Assembly: GCA_947258875.1 (NCBI GenBank)
Contig: CAMYKB010000006.1
Coordinates: 23,736 to 87,735 of the forward strand
Source of the DNA: an uncultured Gammaproteobacteria bacterium
GTDB lineage: Bacteria > Pseudomonadota > Gammaproteobacteria > CAMYKB01
Length of the DNA: 64,000 bases
Direction of reading: 5' to 3'
The stretch's first letter is position 1. Every line of letters starts with the position of its first letter. The translations under genes and the position numbers were made by a program. Under the pieces are notes generated by a model. The model did not search any database, was not told the origin of the DNA, and was given only the letters and a program-made list of their open reading frames with translations. This document shows, piece by piece, positions 9,271-18,588 of the stretch.

Positions 9271-9816
9271 TCATTGCGTCCCGAAGGAAAAATACTGGGC
9301 ATATTTCGCAGGCAGCAATTGCAACACCCACTCAGCGCCACGTTGAAATGGCCAGATGAGATCAGCCTCATACCACCACTCAGTTTGTGGCATATTCGTA
9401 AGGCCTGCAACCAGCACCAGAATAACAATAATAGCAGCGCCTCTGACTACCCCGAAAGCGAAACCCAGTGCTCTGTCAATTCCACGTAAGGCCCTGGTAC
9501 GGGTCAAATAGCTGATCGTATAACTCACGATGGAACCTATGATCAAAACGGATAAAAATAAAATCAGAAACGCCACCCCGACACGCATATTGCCAATGTG
9601 GAACGACATACCAAAAATTGTAAAATCCGCCCCCTCGAGGGAGGCAGGAAGAATGGCGGTCATCGTATCTGAAAACGTAAGAGCAACCCAGAATGCCGCT
9701 ACCCATACAAGTATTGACAAGCTTTCCTTTACAAACCCACGTATCAGTCCCAACACGGATGAAAACAGGATGATCAGGATCAAAAGGATATCAACCCAAA
9801 GTATACCGCCGATCAT
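9271..9816 (-). CDS. cvpA: CvpA family inner-membrane protein
   Basis: A 181-residue membrane protein of the colicin V production family. Four hydrophobic segments can be seen: residues about 5-22 (ILWVDILLILIILFSSVL), 30-48, 65-90 and 105-125. The family signature near the N-terminus, D-x(10)-G-x-x-R-G, is present as DILLILIILFSSVLGLIRG. CvpA homologues are linked to envelope homeostasis and bile or detergent resistance in other bacteria; the molecular activity is not known. It lies between dedD and purF, exactly as in E. coli, with 44 bases to purF. Confidence 0.94.
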   Translation of the reverse strand: MIGGILWVDILLILIILFSSVLGLIRGFVKESLSILVWVAAFWVALTFSDTMTAILPASLEGADFTIFGMSFHIGNMRVGVAFLILFLSVLIIGSIVSYTISYLTRTRALRGIDRALGFAFGVVRGAAIIVILVLVAGLTNMPQTEWWYEADLIWPFQRGAEWVLQLLPAKYAQYFSFGTQ

Positions 9817-9862
9817 GACTTATTCAGAGGTTCCCTGCTTCGATATAACGGCACAGCCTGTC

Positions 9863-10522
9863 TCATGGATGACTAACAACGATACCATCCAGTTTTTCTT
9901 CCTTGAATAATTTGGCCTGCAGTTTTTCCGCACGTTCACGTTTGAGCTCGGGCCCTACTTTTACACGAAACACCGGAGCATCGGGCGCACCTGCTTTCTC
10001 TTCAAAGGCAGCGTAGCCAACGGCGCGCAATTTATCGCGCAAAGCCACAGCGTTTTGATGCTGACCGAAACTGCCCACTTGCACGACCCAGGCATTGAGT
10101 GCCGGCTTAGGTGCAGCTTCTATTTTTGCTTTGGGCGCCGGCTTGGGAGCCTCAACCTGCTTCTCCGGCAAATTTTTTGCAACCGCGCGTTGAGGTTTGG
10201 GTTTTGAATCTGTGCCAGCAGGCATAGGAGTCGTGGTTGCCGCAGGCTTGGCGACCTCCACGGAACTGGGCTCGGCCTCTGTGCTCGCTTCCGAGCCAGA
10301 TTTAACCACATCACTGGTGGGAGATTGCGAAATTATGGCAGGCTCTGTGGGTACAGGTGGCAATTGTTGCTGAAACGTAAACTCCGGTTCGGGCGGAATC
10401 ACCATATCCATAGTGATCTTTTCGCGGCGGCCCGCACCATCCAGCAACATCGGGATAAATATCACGCCCAGTGCAATAAGAACCGTTGCACCTACAAGGC
10501 GCTGTTTAAGCGAAATTTCCAC
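9863..10522 (-). CDS. dedD: DedD-like SPOR-domain cell-division protein
   Basis: A single-pass inner-membrane protein that probably binds denuded peptidoglycan at the division septum. The 219 residues comprise a short cytoplasmic start, a transmembrane helix at about 9-28 (LVGATVLIALGVIFIPMLL), a long Pro/Ala/Lys-rich linker, and a C-terminal SPOR domain at about 145-219 (WVVQVGSFGQHQNAVALRDKL through the end). The DGAGRREKI segment after the helix is typical of DedD. The start codon is GTG at 10522. Position between folC and cvpA matches E. coli dedD. Confidence 0.93.
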   Translation of the reverse strand: MEISLKQRLVGATVLIALGVIFIPMLLDGAGRREKITMDMVIPPEPEFTFQQQLPPVPTEPAIISQSPTSDVVKSGSEASTEAEPSSVEVAKPAATTTPMPAGTDSKPKPQRAVAKNLPEKQVEAPKPAPKAKIEAAPKPALNAWVVQVGSFGQHQNAVALRDKLRAVGYAAFEEKAGAPDAPVFRVKVGPELKRERAEKLQAKLFKEEKLDGIVVSHP

Positions 10523-10590
10523 AGAACTCTAATCACCTGTTTGGCTGAACACGCCCGCAAACCATGTCTGCATGATCCTAGGTCGGGGTA

Positions 10591-11856
10591 TTATACGTCG
10601 ATTGCGAGCACTTCCGCCACGGTATAAAAAGAACCAAACACCAGAATGCGATCACCATCCGCAGAGCTCGCCCTCGCCCGTGTATAGGCATCGGTTACCG
10701 TTGTACAACAGTCTACGGATTCCCGGGCCTCGCCAGAACCAAACAGCGCACACAAGTCATCACGCGGCAATGCCCGATCTGAGGCGGCTTCTGCGAGATA
10801 CCAATGATCAATCTGTGACTCTATCGCCTTAATCATATTGGGGACATCCTTATCCGCGAGAACAGCAAATACAGCATGAGTACGGCCTTTAACGGGCTCA
10901 TCACTCAGCATATCAGCCAGCGCTTCAACCCCATCTAAATTATGGGCGACATCAAGCAGGGTCTCTACCGGCCCATCAATGCGCTGAAATCGTCCTGGTA
11001 ATTCAACCTGGCGCACCCCCTCATTTAAAGCTCTATCACTGAGTGGCAAGCGATTGCCGAGCAATTCAAGCGCCATCAGAACGGTTGCAGCATTTTGCAA
11101 CTGAATTTCCCCCTGCAAGGCGGGTAGGCTCAAGTTCTGCCTGCGACGTTGCGCGGACACCCAGGTCCAGTGGCTGCGACTCGCGCGCTCATAACCGAAA
11201 TCTGGCCCGAATACATAATAGGGTGCATCCAGTTCTTTCGCCCGCTGGATGATGCTTTGTGGCGGATCAGGATCACCGCAGACAAGCGGCGTATACGGCC
11301 TGATAATACCGGCTTTTTCATAGCCAATCTTTTCGCGTTCATCCCCCAACCACTCGACATGATCGATACCAATACTGGTAATCACGGCGATATCGGCATC
11401 AATGATATTCACCGCATCCAGACGTCCACCAAGCCCCACTTCCAGCAACATCACATCCACGGCGGCATGTTTGAAAATGAGCATCGCAGCCAGGGTCCCA
11501 AACTCGAAGTAGCTCAGGCTGATATCGCCACGCGCAGCATCGATACGTGCAAAGGCGTCACACAGCAGCCGGTCTGAAACAGGCAACTTTTCAAGTTTGA
11601 CGCGCTCATTGTATCGCTGCAGATGCGGCGAGGTATAACTACCTACCCGGTAACCACCTGCATGCAGGATAGCTTCCAGCATCGCAACACAAGAACCCTT
11701 GCCATTAGTACCCGCGACTGTAATGACGCGGCAGCGGGGTACCAGCAATTCCAGCCGCTGCGCAACTTCACGCACGCGCTCCAGCCCCAAATCTATTGCC
11801 CTGGGGTGCAGGCTCTCCTGCCAGGAAAGCCATTCATCGAGAGTCCTGTTAATCAT
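10591..11856 (-). CDS. folC: Bifunctional dihydrofolate synthase / folylpolyglutamate synthase
   Basis: Adds glutamate to dihydropteroate and then to tetrahydrofolate in the cytoplasm. The 421-residue protein shows the Mur-ligase fold: the P-loop VAGTNGKGSCVAMLE near residue 45, YTSPHLQRYNERVKL, the Mg-binding region SYFEFGTLAAM, EVGLGGRLDAVN, and the C-terminal domain with LDVAHNLDGVEAL and VFGSFYTVAEVL. It is the first gene of the folC-dedD-cvpA-purF run. In many gammaproteobacteria accD precedes folC; here mug lies upstream instead, about 50 bases away on the same strand. Confidence 0.96.
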   Translation of the reverse strand: MINRTLDEWLSWQESLHPRAIDLGLERVREVAQRLELLVPRCRVITVAGTNGKGSCVAMLEAILHAGGYRVGSYTSPHLQRYNERVKLEKLPVSDRLLCDAFARIDAARGDISLSYFEFGTLAAMLIFKHAAVDVMLLEVGLGGRLDAVNIIDADIAVITSIGIDHVEWLGDEREKIGYEKAGIIRPYTPLVCGDPDPPQSIIQRAKELDAPYYVFGPDFGYERASRSHWTWVSAQRRRQNLSLPALQGEIQLQNAATVLMALELLGNRLPLSDRALNEGVRQVELPGRFQRIDGPVETLLDVAHNLDGVEALADMLSDEPVKGRTHAVFAVLADKDVPNMIKAIESQIDHWYLAEAASDRALPRDDLCALFGSGEARESVDCCTTVTDAYTRARASSADGDRILVFGSFYTVAEVLAIDV

Positions 11857-11906
11857 AATTTGTTCAATAAATTCGATGCCTTATTAAATTCATCCGGCTA
11901 TTCTCA

Positions 11907-12458
11907 TCATGTGCGGGCCACCAAGTCAGCAAGCTCGTTATACCACTCCACCAGGACCTGCAGCGAAAAAGCTGCATTGGCAGGGCTTGGATTAGGCGTA
12001 ACGAACACGATTGACAACCCTACCCTGGTGTCCTGCAGCCCCCATTGCGTACTGCTCTCGTTCACGCCTTCTGCGCGACGCAGATAATGTTGCCAGGCAA
12101 GCTTTCCATGGAACCATACAACCCTGGGGTTATATTTGATTATTTTATCTTTAAGCACAGGCGACCACTTGCGGTAATCAGCAGCGCGCAGCGCGGATGC
12201 GTTAGCAGAGGGACGTTTAACGACATCGGTAAAACCCATGCTGTACTTTTCAAACAGAGTTTGTTGTGCACCTACACTAGGCACCAGAGTTTCGCTAATG
12301 AGTCGCGATTGGTTGAGTCCTCTCCAGAAACGGTTACGTGGATTCGCAAAATAAAAACCCGCTTCCACTGAAGGCAAAGACGGGTTGAGTCCGACAGAAA
12401 GTATCGTAAGGTCTTTGCGTAGATAATCAGGGAGGGTTTTCATTGGCTTATGGGTCAT
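11907..12458 (-). CDS. mug: G/U mismatch-specific uracil-DNA glycosylase
   Basis: Removes uracil and ethenocytosine opposite guanine during base excision repair. The 183 residues carry the TDG/MUG-type motifs: VGLNPSLPSVEAGFYFANPRNRFW near the N-terminus, where the Asn of GLNP is the catalytic-pocket residue, MGFTDVVKRPSANASAL in the middle, and VFVTPNPSPANAAF in place of the canonical L-P-N-T/P-S loop that probes the mismatch. ATG at 12458 or 12443 could be the start. It lies upstream of folC on the same strand with about 50 bases between, and is separated from acs by 258 bases in which I see no gene. Confidence 0.9.
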   Translation of the reverse strand: MTHKPMKTLPDYLRKDLTILSVGLNPSLPSVEAGFYFANPRNRFWRGLNQSRLISETLVPSVGAQQTLFEKYSMGFTDVVKRPSANASALRAADYRKWSPVLKDKIIKYNPRVVWFHGKLAWQHYLRRAEGVNESSTQWGLQDTRVGLSIVFVTPNPSPANAAFSLQVLVEWYNELADLVART

Positions 12459-12716
12459 GAAACCGAGTCAGATCCTCGTTTATTAATACCTGACCCCCAA
12501 AATTCCTCACCTGTTATGCTATCCATCAAATTATCGCGAATGTCACTACTTTTAAGTTTGGTTAGCTTGCTTCCCTGATAATAGACACATCACCCTGATC
12601 TGGAAAAACCAACCCAACCGATGCGTGCACTTTCACCATCGATGTCGCCATTTTTATTTTCACATACATCAATCGGCGCTGCCGCCCTTGATCGAGTTGA
12701 TTTTTCATAAAACAGA

Positions 12717-14654
12717 CTACTTGTTGGCACGATTAGTGATCAGATCATCGACGACAGATGGGTCGGCCAGGGTTGTGGTATCGCCCAGGTTTTCCAGCTC
12801 GTTTTCAGCAACCTTGCGCAGAATGCGCCGCATGATCTTACCGGAACGCGTCTTGGGAAGACCCGGTGCCCACTGGATGATATCCGGCGATGCGAACGGT
12901 CCAATCTCTTTGCGTACTAATTGCACCAGCTCCCCTTTTAACTCATCAGTGGGTTCAACAGCCTGCATCAGGGTCACATAGGCGTAGATGCCCTGCCCCT
13001 TGATGTCATGCGGGTATCCCACCACCGCTGCCTCGGCCACCTTTTCATGTAACACCAACGCGCTTTCGACTTCTGCTGTCCCCAGACGGTGACCCGAGAT
13101 ATTGAGTACGTCATCAACACGGCCGGTGATCCAGTAATAACCATCCTTGTCACGACGACAGCCGTCACCTGTGAAATACATACCGGGATAGGTCTTGAAA
13201 TAGGTGTCGATAAAGCGCTGATGATCACCATAAACGCTGCGCATTTGCCCCGGCCAGGGATGCGTGATCACCAGGTTACCCTGGCACTCGCCCTCCAGGA
13301 TCGTCCCTTTATCATCCACAATCGCCGGTTGCACACCAAAGAAGGGTTTGGAGGCGGAGCCCGGTTTGAGCGGCGTCGCACCCGGCAACGGCGTGATCAG
13401 ATGCCCACCGGTTTCAGTCTGCCACCAGGTGTCTACAACAGGGCAACGCGCATCACCCACCACATGGTAATACCATTCCCAGGCCTCGGGATTGATCGGC
13501 TCACCGACCGTACCCAGCAAACGCAGGCTTTTGCGACTGGTTTTTGTCACCGGACCATTACCGACGGCCATCAAAGCACGTATCGCGGTGGGTGCAGTGT
13601 AAAAGGTATTCACCTTATGTTTGTCGACCACCTGCCAGAAACGACCGGCATCGGGATAGGTTGGCACCCCCTCAAACATCATGGTGATGGCGCCGTTCGC
13701 CAGCGGTCCGTAGACAATATAAGTGTGCCCGGTAACCCAACCAACATCAGCGGTACACCAGAAAATTTCACCTTCCTGGTAATCAAAGGTGTATTTATGC
13801 GTGATGGCGGCAAACAACAAGTAACCACCGGTGGTATGCAACACACCTTTCGGCTTACCTGTGGACCCTGAGGTATAAAGTATAAACATCGGATCCTCGG
13901 CATCCATTTCTTCGGGCGGGCATTCCGTCGCGGCTGCAGCCATCATTTCGTGATACCAGACATCACGCCCCTCATGCCAGCCGATATTGCCGCCAGTGCG
14001 TTTCACTACCACTACTGTTCTCACATTAGGACACGCCTGCAAGGCTTCGTCTGTATTGGCCTTCAGCGGCACATGCTTGGCACCACGCACACCCTCATCG
14101 GCAGTGATAACGGTCTGGCAATCAGAATCGAGAATACGATCGCGTAGTGAATCCGGTGAAAAACCGCCAAACACGATGGAATGCACCGCGCCAATACGTG
14201 TACACGCCAGCATCGCAACAGCCGCTTCGGGAATCATCGGCATATAGATACAAACCCGATCACCTTTATTGACGCCACGCGCCTTCAACACATTGGAGAG
14301 TTTGCAAACTTCCTCATAGAGCTCGCGGTAGCTAATATGCTTATCATCATTGGGATCATCGCCCTCCCAGATAATGGCCGTCTGATCGGCACGCTTATCG
14401 AGATGACGATCCAGGCAGTTATAGGACACGTTAAGCGTGCCGCCCTCGAACCAGCGGATGTGGCCCTTGCGGTAGTCCCAGTCCAGTACCTTACCCCAGG
14501 GCCTGGACCAGCTGACAAACCTCTCAGCCTGCTCGGCCCAGAAGCCTTCTGGATCTTCCACGGAATGCTTATACATCACCTCATATTGCTCAGCATCGAT
14601 ATGAGCGTGGGCGGCGATTTCAGCGGGAACACCATATACCTTATCGTCTGACAT
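12717..14654 (-). CDS. acs: Acetyl-CoA synthetase
   Basis: Converts acetate, ATP and CoA to acetyl-CoA. The 645-residue protein has all landmarks of AMP-forming Acs: P-loop [28 protein letters not shown] for the acyl pocket, [26 protein letters not shown] at the domain hinge, and [17 protein letters not shown] with the lysine that is regulated by acetylation in homologues. A strong ribosome-binding site (AGGAGGAG) precedes ATG 14654. It begins an island of acetate and propionate genes. In Pseudomonas and Vibrio, acs is controlled by an SSS-histidine kinase system, and such a pair lies 7-10 kb away here. Confidence 0.97.
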   Translation of the reverse strand: MSDDKVYGVPAEIAAHAHIDAEQYEVMYKHSVEDPEGFWAEQAERFVSWSRPWGKVLDWDYRKGHIRWFEGGTLNVSYNCLDRHLDKRADQTAIIWEGDDPNDDKHISYRELYEEVCKLSNVLKARGVNKGDRVCIYMPMIPEAAVAMLACTRIGAVHSIVFGGFSPDSLRDRILDSDCQTVITADEGVRGAKHVPLKANTDEALQACPNVRTVVVVKRTGGNIGWHEGRDVWYHEMMAAAATECPPEEMDAEDPMFILYTSGSTGKPKGVLHTTGGYLLFAAITHKYTFDYQEGEIFWCTADVGWVTGHTYIVYGPLANGAITMMFEGVPTYPDAGRFWQVVDKHKVNTFYTAPTAIRALMAVGNGPVTKTSRKSLRLLGTVGEPINPEAWEWYYHVVGDARCPVVDTWWQTETGGHLITPLPGATPLKPGSASKPFFGVQPAIVDDKGTILEGECQGNLVITHPWPGQMRSVYGDHQRFIDTYFKTYPGMYFTGDGCRRDKDGYYWITGRVDDVLNISGHRLGTAEVESALVLHEKVAEAAVVGYPHDIKGQGIYAYVTLMQAVEPTDELKGELVQLVRKEIGPFASPDIIQWAPGLPKTRSGKIMRRILRKVAENELENLGDTTTLADPSVVDDLITNRANK

Positions 14655-14683
14655 AGTAACTACTCCTCCTGGTACTGAGGGAT

Positions 14684-14715
14684 ATTATAAAATATGACCC
14701 GTGGCACTGATCACA
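14684..14715 (-). promoter_or_regulatory. Possible acs promoter: -10 box with activator half-site
   Basis: On the minus strand a perfect TATAAT (14689-14684) lies about 30 bases before the acs start codon. The -35 position reads GATCAG, which is poor, so an activator is likely if this promoter is real. TGTGA (14715-14711) resembles half of a CRP site but the second half is weak and its position relative to the -10 is unusual. Low confidence. Confidence 0.3.
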
Positions 14716-14826
14716 CTTAACATAATCGCAATGAGAACAGAATCGCGTTATCGCACATTGTATCGAATGCCGACCAAACAATGACCTATACTCTAGGATA
14801 TATACACAGCTGTTTCACTCCAGACC

Positions 14827-15270
14827 ATGAAACTCTTACCCTCTCTGTTGTTGAGTAAGCTCAACACCGATGCGAAGCTGCCGCCCGAGGTCAAGGAGGT
14901 GCTGGAAGTCGCCGCCCTGCTCGACACCAATGAATTTAACATCTTCAAGCTCGCCTTTAAGCATTGGTTTGGTCATAGCGTGCATGACGAAAAACTTGAG
15001 CACTCTTTTAGTAATTACATGTTTAATGAAATCGTGCCGCATTGGGTACGCCATTTCACTCGCGAGGTTTTGAGAAACCAGCTCATTGATGACCTGGACC
15101 CAGCGACGTATGGCCTATCGGAACCCACACCATCTCCACGCACGCTGTTCTGGGGGCGCGTATACACTTCTGCCATTGCACTGATCATCCTGTTGTTATT
15201 TGTCATCACTTTAGGCCCGGAAGAGTTGTTCGGGATCACTAAAAGCTGCTATTTTCTACCCTGTTATTAA
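14827..15270 (+). CDS. Hypothetical protein with one C-terminal membrane helix
   Basis: A 147-residue protein I do not recognise. Residues 1-105 are soluble, mixed-charge and probably helical (LPPEVKEVLEVAALLDTNEFNIFKLAFKHWFG and DEKLEHSFSNYMFNEIVPHWVRHFTREVL). Residues 112-132 (SAIALIILLLFVITLG) are a single hydrophobic helix followed by a short tail with two cysteines. It may be tail-anchored with most of the protein in the cytoplasm. It is divergent from acs with 172 bases between, and a second small membrane-protein frame follows 24 bases downstream. Context suggests possible co-regulation with acetate genes, which is inference only. Confidence 0.65.
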   Translation: MKLLPSLLLSKLNTDAKLPPEVKEVLEVAALLDTNEFNIFKLAFKHWFGHSVHDEKLEHSFSNYMFNEIVPHWVRHFTREVLRNQLIDDLDPATYGLSEPTPSPRTLFWGRVYTSAIALIILLLFVITLGPEELFGITKSCYFLPCY

Positions 15271-15294
15271 TTTGTTTCAGGGTCAGTTACCTCA

Positions 15295-15459
15295 ATGCTT
15301 AATTGGTTTTTTGTTTTCGTTACTGCTGCGATCGCTATACACGGCCTGACCTATCGCGATAAAAACGGTGAACGCAATACCGTGCATCTGCTATTCGGTT
15401 GTATTGCATTACTGTTTTGTGTGCGGGTCCTGTTCGTTGACATCCTTCAGCTTATATAG
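15295..15459 (+). CDS. Small two-helix membrane protein, 54 residues
   Basis: ATG at 15295 to TAG at 15457-15459 encodes a 54-residue protein, below the length of most gene calls. Two hydrophobic segments, about residues 3-15 (NWFFVFVTAAIAI) and 33-53 (LLFGCIALLFCVRVLFVDILQ), are joined by a charged loop YRDKNGERN. It follows the hypothetical gene at 14827 by 24 bases in the same direction, and ends one base before the converging TPR-gene stop, so the space is used without waste. An AGGG sequence 12 bases ahead of the ATG is a weak ribosome-binding site. I regard it as a likely real small gene of unknown role. Confidence 0.5.
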   Translation: MLNWFFVFVTAAIAIHGLTYRDKNGERNTVHLLFGCIALLFCVRVLFVDILQLI

Positions 15460-16038
15460 CTATAACTTATAAGGCCGCTGCGCCTGGTCGATCTCAGGCA
15501 CGCGCAACAGGCGCTCGTCCTCGGGCTTCGCCAGTTGCTCACGAATATAGCGTGCCCGGCCCGCAATCGACGGCTGCTTGTCGGACTGATTCCGTAAAAA
15601 CCGGGTGATAAATTTCGGCCCCTTCGCCAGCTCCGGATTGAGCTGCAAGGCCTGCTCGTAATCCGCCGCGGCCGCTTCATACCGCCCCATACGATCCAGC
15701 AGGATACCGCGATTGGCATAGGTACCTGCGAACTGCGGCACCTTGTCTATCGCAGTATCAAAGGCCGCTAGTGCTTCGTCGTAGCGCTGCAGCTGCATCA
15801 GTGCACGTGCCTTGCCTCTCAAGGCATCGACACGTTGCGGGTTGGTATCCAGCGTTACCTGGTATTCCTGCAACGCCCTATCGTATTGCTGGTCTTCAAA
15901 AAAACGATTGGCAGCCAGAAAGCTAAGATCACCCGGCAGCTTTTCAACAAAGAAACTGGTATAGATCGTCCACGCCAGCCAGGCAAGAGTAAAGCTTACG
16001 GCGATCACGATTAGCCTGCGGTAAGTCTTTTCACGCAT
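15460..16038 (-). CDS. Membrane-anchored TPR protein
   Basis: A 192-residue protein starting at ATG 16038 (MREKTYRRLIVIAV); the longer frame upstream is a shadow of the preceding gene. A transmembrane helix at about residues 9-28 anchors it, and the remainder contains about three tetratricopeptide repeats: FFEDQQYDRALQEYQVTLDT, LMQLQRYDEALAAFDTAIDK and LLDRMGRYEAAAADYEQALQ. TPR arrays hold partner proteins; the partner is unknown. It overlaps the preceding small membrane-protein gene by eight bases, implying co-translation. The pair sits between the SSS symporter and the acs region. Confidence 0.85.
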   Translation of the reverse strand: MREKTYRRLIVIAVSFTLAWLAWTIYTSFFVEKLPGDLSFLAANRFFEDQQYDRALQEYQVTLDTNPQRVDALRGKARALMQLQRYDEALAAFDTAIDKVPQFAGTYANRGILLDRMGRYEAAAADYEQALQLNPELAKGPKFITRFLRNQSDKQPSIAGRARYIREQLAKPEDERLLRVPEIDQAQRPYKL

Positions 16039-16267
16039 AACCGAGCTTGCCACCCAGGCTGATATTAAACAGATATGAGAACACCAGCACCAGGAACACC
16101 GTGATGAATCTGGCACGCGCCAGTTGTCCTTCGATCTCGGCAGCAGTGAGTTCTCGCCCCAGCTTACGCTGCATGCGCCGGATACTCATGGTCCAGACGA
16201 TCTTGCTGACCGGCAGGAACAATAATGCCGCTAACACGGCAACTGAAATGATAAAATAGGTATTCAT
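16031..16267 (-). CDS. Small membrane protein, 78 residues
   Basis: Starts at ATG 16267 (MNTYFIISVAVLAALLFLPVSK), because the upstream part of the frame is not protein-like. Two hydrophobic segments, about residues 3-24 and 53-70, flank a charged stretch IRRMQRKLGRELTAAEIEGQLARAR that probably lies in the cytoplasm. No family is recognised. Its stop overlaps the start of the TPR gene by eight bases, so the two products are likely made together and may interact. It lies about 130 bases downstream of the SSS symporter stop, beyond the terminator of that gene, and so probably has its own promoter. Confidence 0.72.
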   Translation of the reverse strand: MNTYFIISVAVLAALLFLPVSKIVWTMSIRRMQRKLGRELTAAEIEGQLARARFITVFLVLVFSYLFNISLGGKLGYA

Positions 16268-16345
16268 GAGTGCTTCATCAGCAACGTGGCAACATGCCAA
16301 CAGCCATTGTGACAAATTATGACTATGGCGTTAATACATTACCCG

Positions 16346-16374
16346 AAAAAATCAGGGGAGGCACAGGCCTCCCC
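16346..16374 (-). terminator. Intrinsic terminator of the SSS symporter gene
   Basis: On the minus strand GGGGAGGC and GCCTCCCC (plus coordinates 16374-16367 and 16362-16355) make a perfect 8-base stem with a 4-base loop, followed by TGATTTTTT. It lies 24 bases after the symporter stop codon, the normal place for a factor-independent terminator. Confidence 0.9.
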
Positions 16375-16397
16375 CAAGCTCATGACATACTCACTTG

Positions 16398-18377
16398 TTA
16401 TGGTTTATCCGTATCCAGGTGGATATCACCGATATCTTCATGCAGCACCTCAACTTCCTTATCGGGCACTGTCGACAGTTCCATTTTGTACGCCAGGAAC
16501 CACATCATAAAGACACCCAGTGCCCACCACAGTATCTGCCAGGTCCAGATCGACGGCATTCCGAAGAGCCATGTCGATGAATCCGTAGGATTGCCAAAGA
16601 TCGTGTTACCGATCACGGCGCCCGGACCAATGCCGAAGAAGAACCACACCAGGGTGATGATCCAGGCAACAGGCACCAGGCCCTTCTTACTGGATGGCAA
16701 GCTGGCATGTTCGCGCAGGAAGCTGTGGAAGGTCATCTTATGAGCATGATCAGCACTGTTCTGCGTCATTGCAGAGATGATGATCGCCAGCCCCAGGTTA
16801 AAGAAGATACCCCAACCCGCCGCATGCATGGTCATCGGCCAACGGCCCCATGGCATGAACTGCGCACCAACCTTCTCAGTCAGCGTTACAGCGATCAAAC
16901 CGGCGATCAAACCGGTAACAATGCCCGCACGCGTCAGCCATGGCCACCAGCAAACGGCGATCAATGCCGGCCACATCTGGAATCCATAGGCCACTGCCAG
17001 GCCGCCCAGCAGCACCAGGGCGTCAGTTGCTGTCGTTGCTACTACCAACGCAGCCAACACTACAAGACCCACACAAATACGGCCCACGAATTTCTGGGTG
17101 TTATGGCTGGCATCAGGTATCAGAAAACGCTTGATGATGTCGCGAGTCAGCATACCACCGAAGGTGGACATATAAGCTGCACCAGTCGACTGCATAGCAG
17201 CCAACGCACACACCGATAGCAGCCCCACAAACCAGGGCGCAGAGCCACCCAACAGGTAAATCAACTGCGGTACCAGCATGCCTTGCTTACCGGCCGAGTC
17301 CATCAGGTCCTTGCCACCCAATCCCGCTGCCATCACATTGTTGGTCAGTTCCGGATGCGCAGCAGCGAAGGCCGCGTCCGCACCCAGAAAGTGGCCGCCC
17401 AGGCCTTGCATGGCTGTAAACACGAAGAGGATAAAGCCAATACCAAAACTTGAGGCCCACACCTGCTGTGGAGCAAACGGTTTCGGGCTGTGGTTGGAGA
17501 AGGACCACATCGAGAATGCCGGCGCCGACTGGATACCCATGAGGGCAAACATGTAGGTCAGCACCATGACACCGGTCCAGGCACCACCTACGGGCGCAGA
17601 GGCGGTGCCTAAGCCTGCACCGAACTGGATGACACCCGGTATCGCGATATAAGCGCTATAACCATCCGGCGTGGTCTTACCAAACACGGCCTTGCCATCC
17701 GGACCAATCTGCGTCAAGGCGGCAATGCCTTCATTGATCTTGCCGAAACCACCCACCGCATTCATGGCGATAATGCCGATAGCGATGATACCGAAGGCCA
17801 GCAGCAGCGCCTGCAGAGTGTCCACATAGGCCACCGCGCGCAGACCGCCGGAAGCCACATAGATGAACACCACTGCCGACAGTAACCACATGCCAACATT
17901 GACACCCAACATACCGTCGGTGAGCACATTAAATAAGAAACCGGAAGCGCGTAACTGAACACCCAGATAGGGTACTGAGAAAATAAACGCCACTATCACG
18001 ACCAGCACGCGGATAATATCCGACTTGAAGTAGTGCGACAACATCTCACCCGGGGTGACAAAACCAAAGCGCTTACCCAACATCCACTGGCGTTTGAGGA
18101 ACAGCACACCGGTAAACGGAATGGTGATCGCATAAAACGATGCGTAGGCGTATTGGAAACCGTCACGATAGATTAATCCGGGATGACCCATAAAGGTCCA
18201 ACCGGAGAAAGAAGTCGCCGTTGCTGCGAGTACGAATACCCACAACGAAATCGAGCGACCTGCGATAAAGTAATCGCTGGCTGTTCTGGCAGTCATTGCT
18301 CCCTTGATTCCCCAAAAGATGCAATACGACCAGTACAACGCCACGAAGACAAAGAGCCAAACAATTTTTGGATCCAT
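16398..18377 (-). CDS. Sodium:solute symporter, probable acetate or short-chain acid permease
   Basis: A 659-residue inner-membrane transporter of the SSS family with about 13 transmembrane helices. It starts at ATG 18377 with a good GAGGGG ribosome-binding site; the longer frame is not supported. SSS features include SDYFIAGRSISLWVFVLAATATSFSGWTFMGHPGLIYRDGF, GGLRAVAYVDTLQ and SVCALAAMQSTGAAYMSTFGGMLTRDI. The long C-terminal tail ends in acidic residues. Substrate is inferred from context (acs, prp genes and an SSS-type sensor nearby); proline, pantothenate or other substrates cannot be excluded. A sigma-54 type promoter (18512-18527) and symmetric GTTAC/GTAAC boxes (18589-18625) precede it, pointing to activation by the NtrC-type regulator encoded at 21151-22494. 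Confidence 0.88.
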   Translation of the reverse strand: MDPKIVWLFVFVALYWSYCIFWGIKGAMTARTASDYFIAGRSISLWVFVLAATATSFSGWTFMGHPGLIYRDGFQYAYASFYAITIPFTGVLFLKRQWMLGKRFGFVTPGEMLSHYFKSDIIRVLVVIVAFIFSVPYLGVQLRASGFLFNVLTDGMLGVNVGMWLLSAVVFIYVASGGLRAVAYVDTLQALLLAFGIIAIGIIAMNAVGGFGKINEGIAALTQIGPDGKAVFGKTTPDGYSAYIAIPGVIQFGAGLGTASAPVGGAWTGVMVLTYMFALMGIQSAPAFSMWSFSNHSPKPFAPQQVWASSFGIGFILFVFTAMQGLGGHFLGADAAFAAAHPELTNNVMAAGLGGKDLMDSAGKQGMLVPQLIYLLGGSAPWFVGLLSVCALAAMQSTGAAYMSTFGGMLTRDIIKRFLIPDASHNTQKFVGRICVGLVVLAALVVATTATDALVLLGGLAVAYGFQMWPALIAVCWWPWLTRAGIVTGLIAGLIAVTLTEKVGAQFMPWGRWPMTMHAAGWGIFFNLGLAIIISAMTQNSADHAHKMTFHSFLREHASLPSSKKGLVPVAWIITLVWFFFGIGPGAVIGNTIFGNPTDSSTWLFGMPSIWTWQILWWALGVFMMWFLAYKMELSTVPDKEVEVLHEDIGDIHLDTDKP

Positions 18378-18511
18378 AAAGAAGCCCCTCTCTGGGTTAT
18401 TGTTATCGCGCTGCCTTGCGCAAAACCTATTCCATCCCTCCTCCACACACATCAGCGCACGCCAACCTCAAGTAACGGATGCCGGGCTGCGGGTGCTTGG
18501 CTACATAAGAA

Positions 18512-18527
18512 TGCCAAAATCGTGCCT
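18512..18527 (-). promoter_or_regulatory. Sigma-54 promoter of the SSS symporter gene
   Basis: The minus strand reads AGGCACGATTTTGGCA. The invariant GG (-24) and GC (-12) are 12 bases apart as required, and GGCAC matches the consensus TGGCAC-N5-TTGCW; only two other positions differ. Transcription would start near 18501, leaving a 5' leader of about 124 bases before ATG 18377. The matching enhancer boxes lie 62-98 bases further upstream, and an AAA+ sigma-54 activator is encoded 3 kb away. Confidence 0.72.
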
Positions 18528-18588
18528 AATCCATCATCTATATGGATCAATGGCTTAGCACATTAAATCCGGCCTCCGGAAACAGAAC

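Noticed and set aside
14700..14715. Crp-like site upstream of acs
   Set aside because: Only one half-site fits, and its position relative to the -10 box does not match activator class II spacing.
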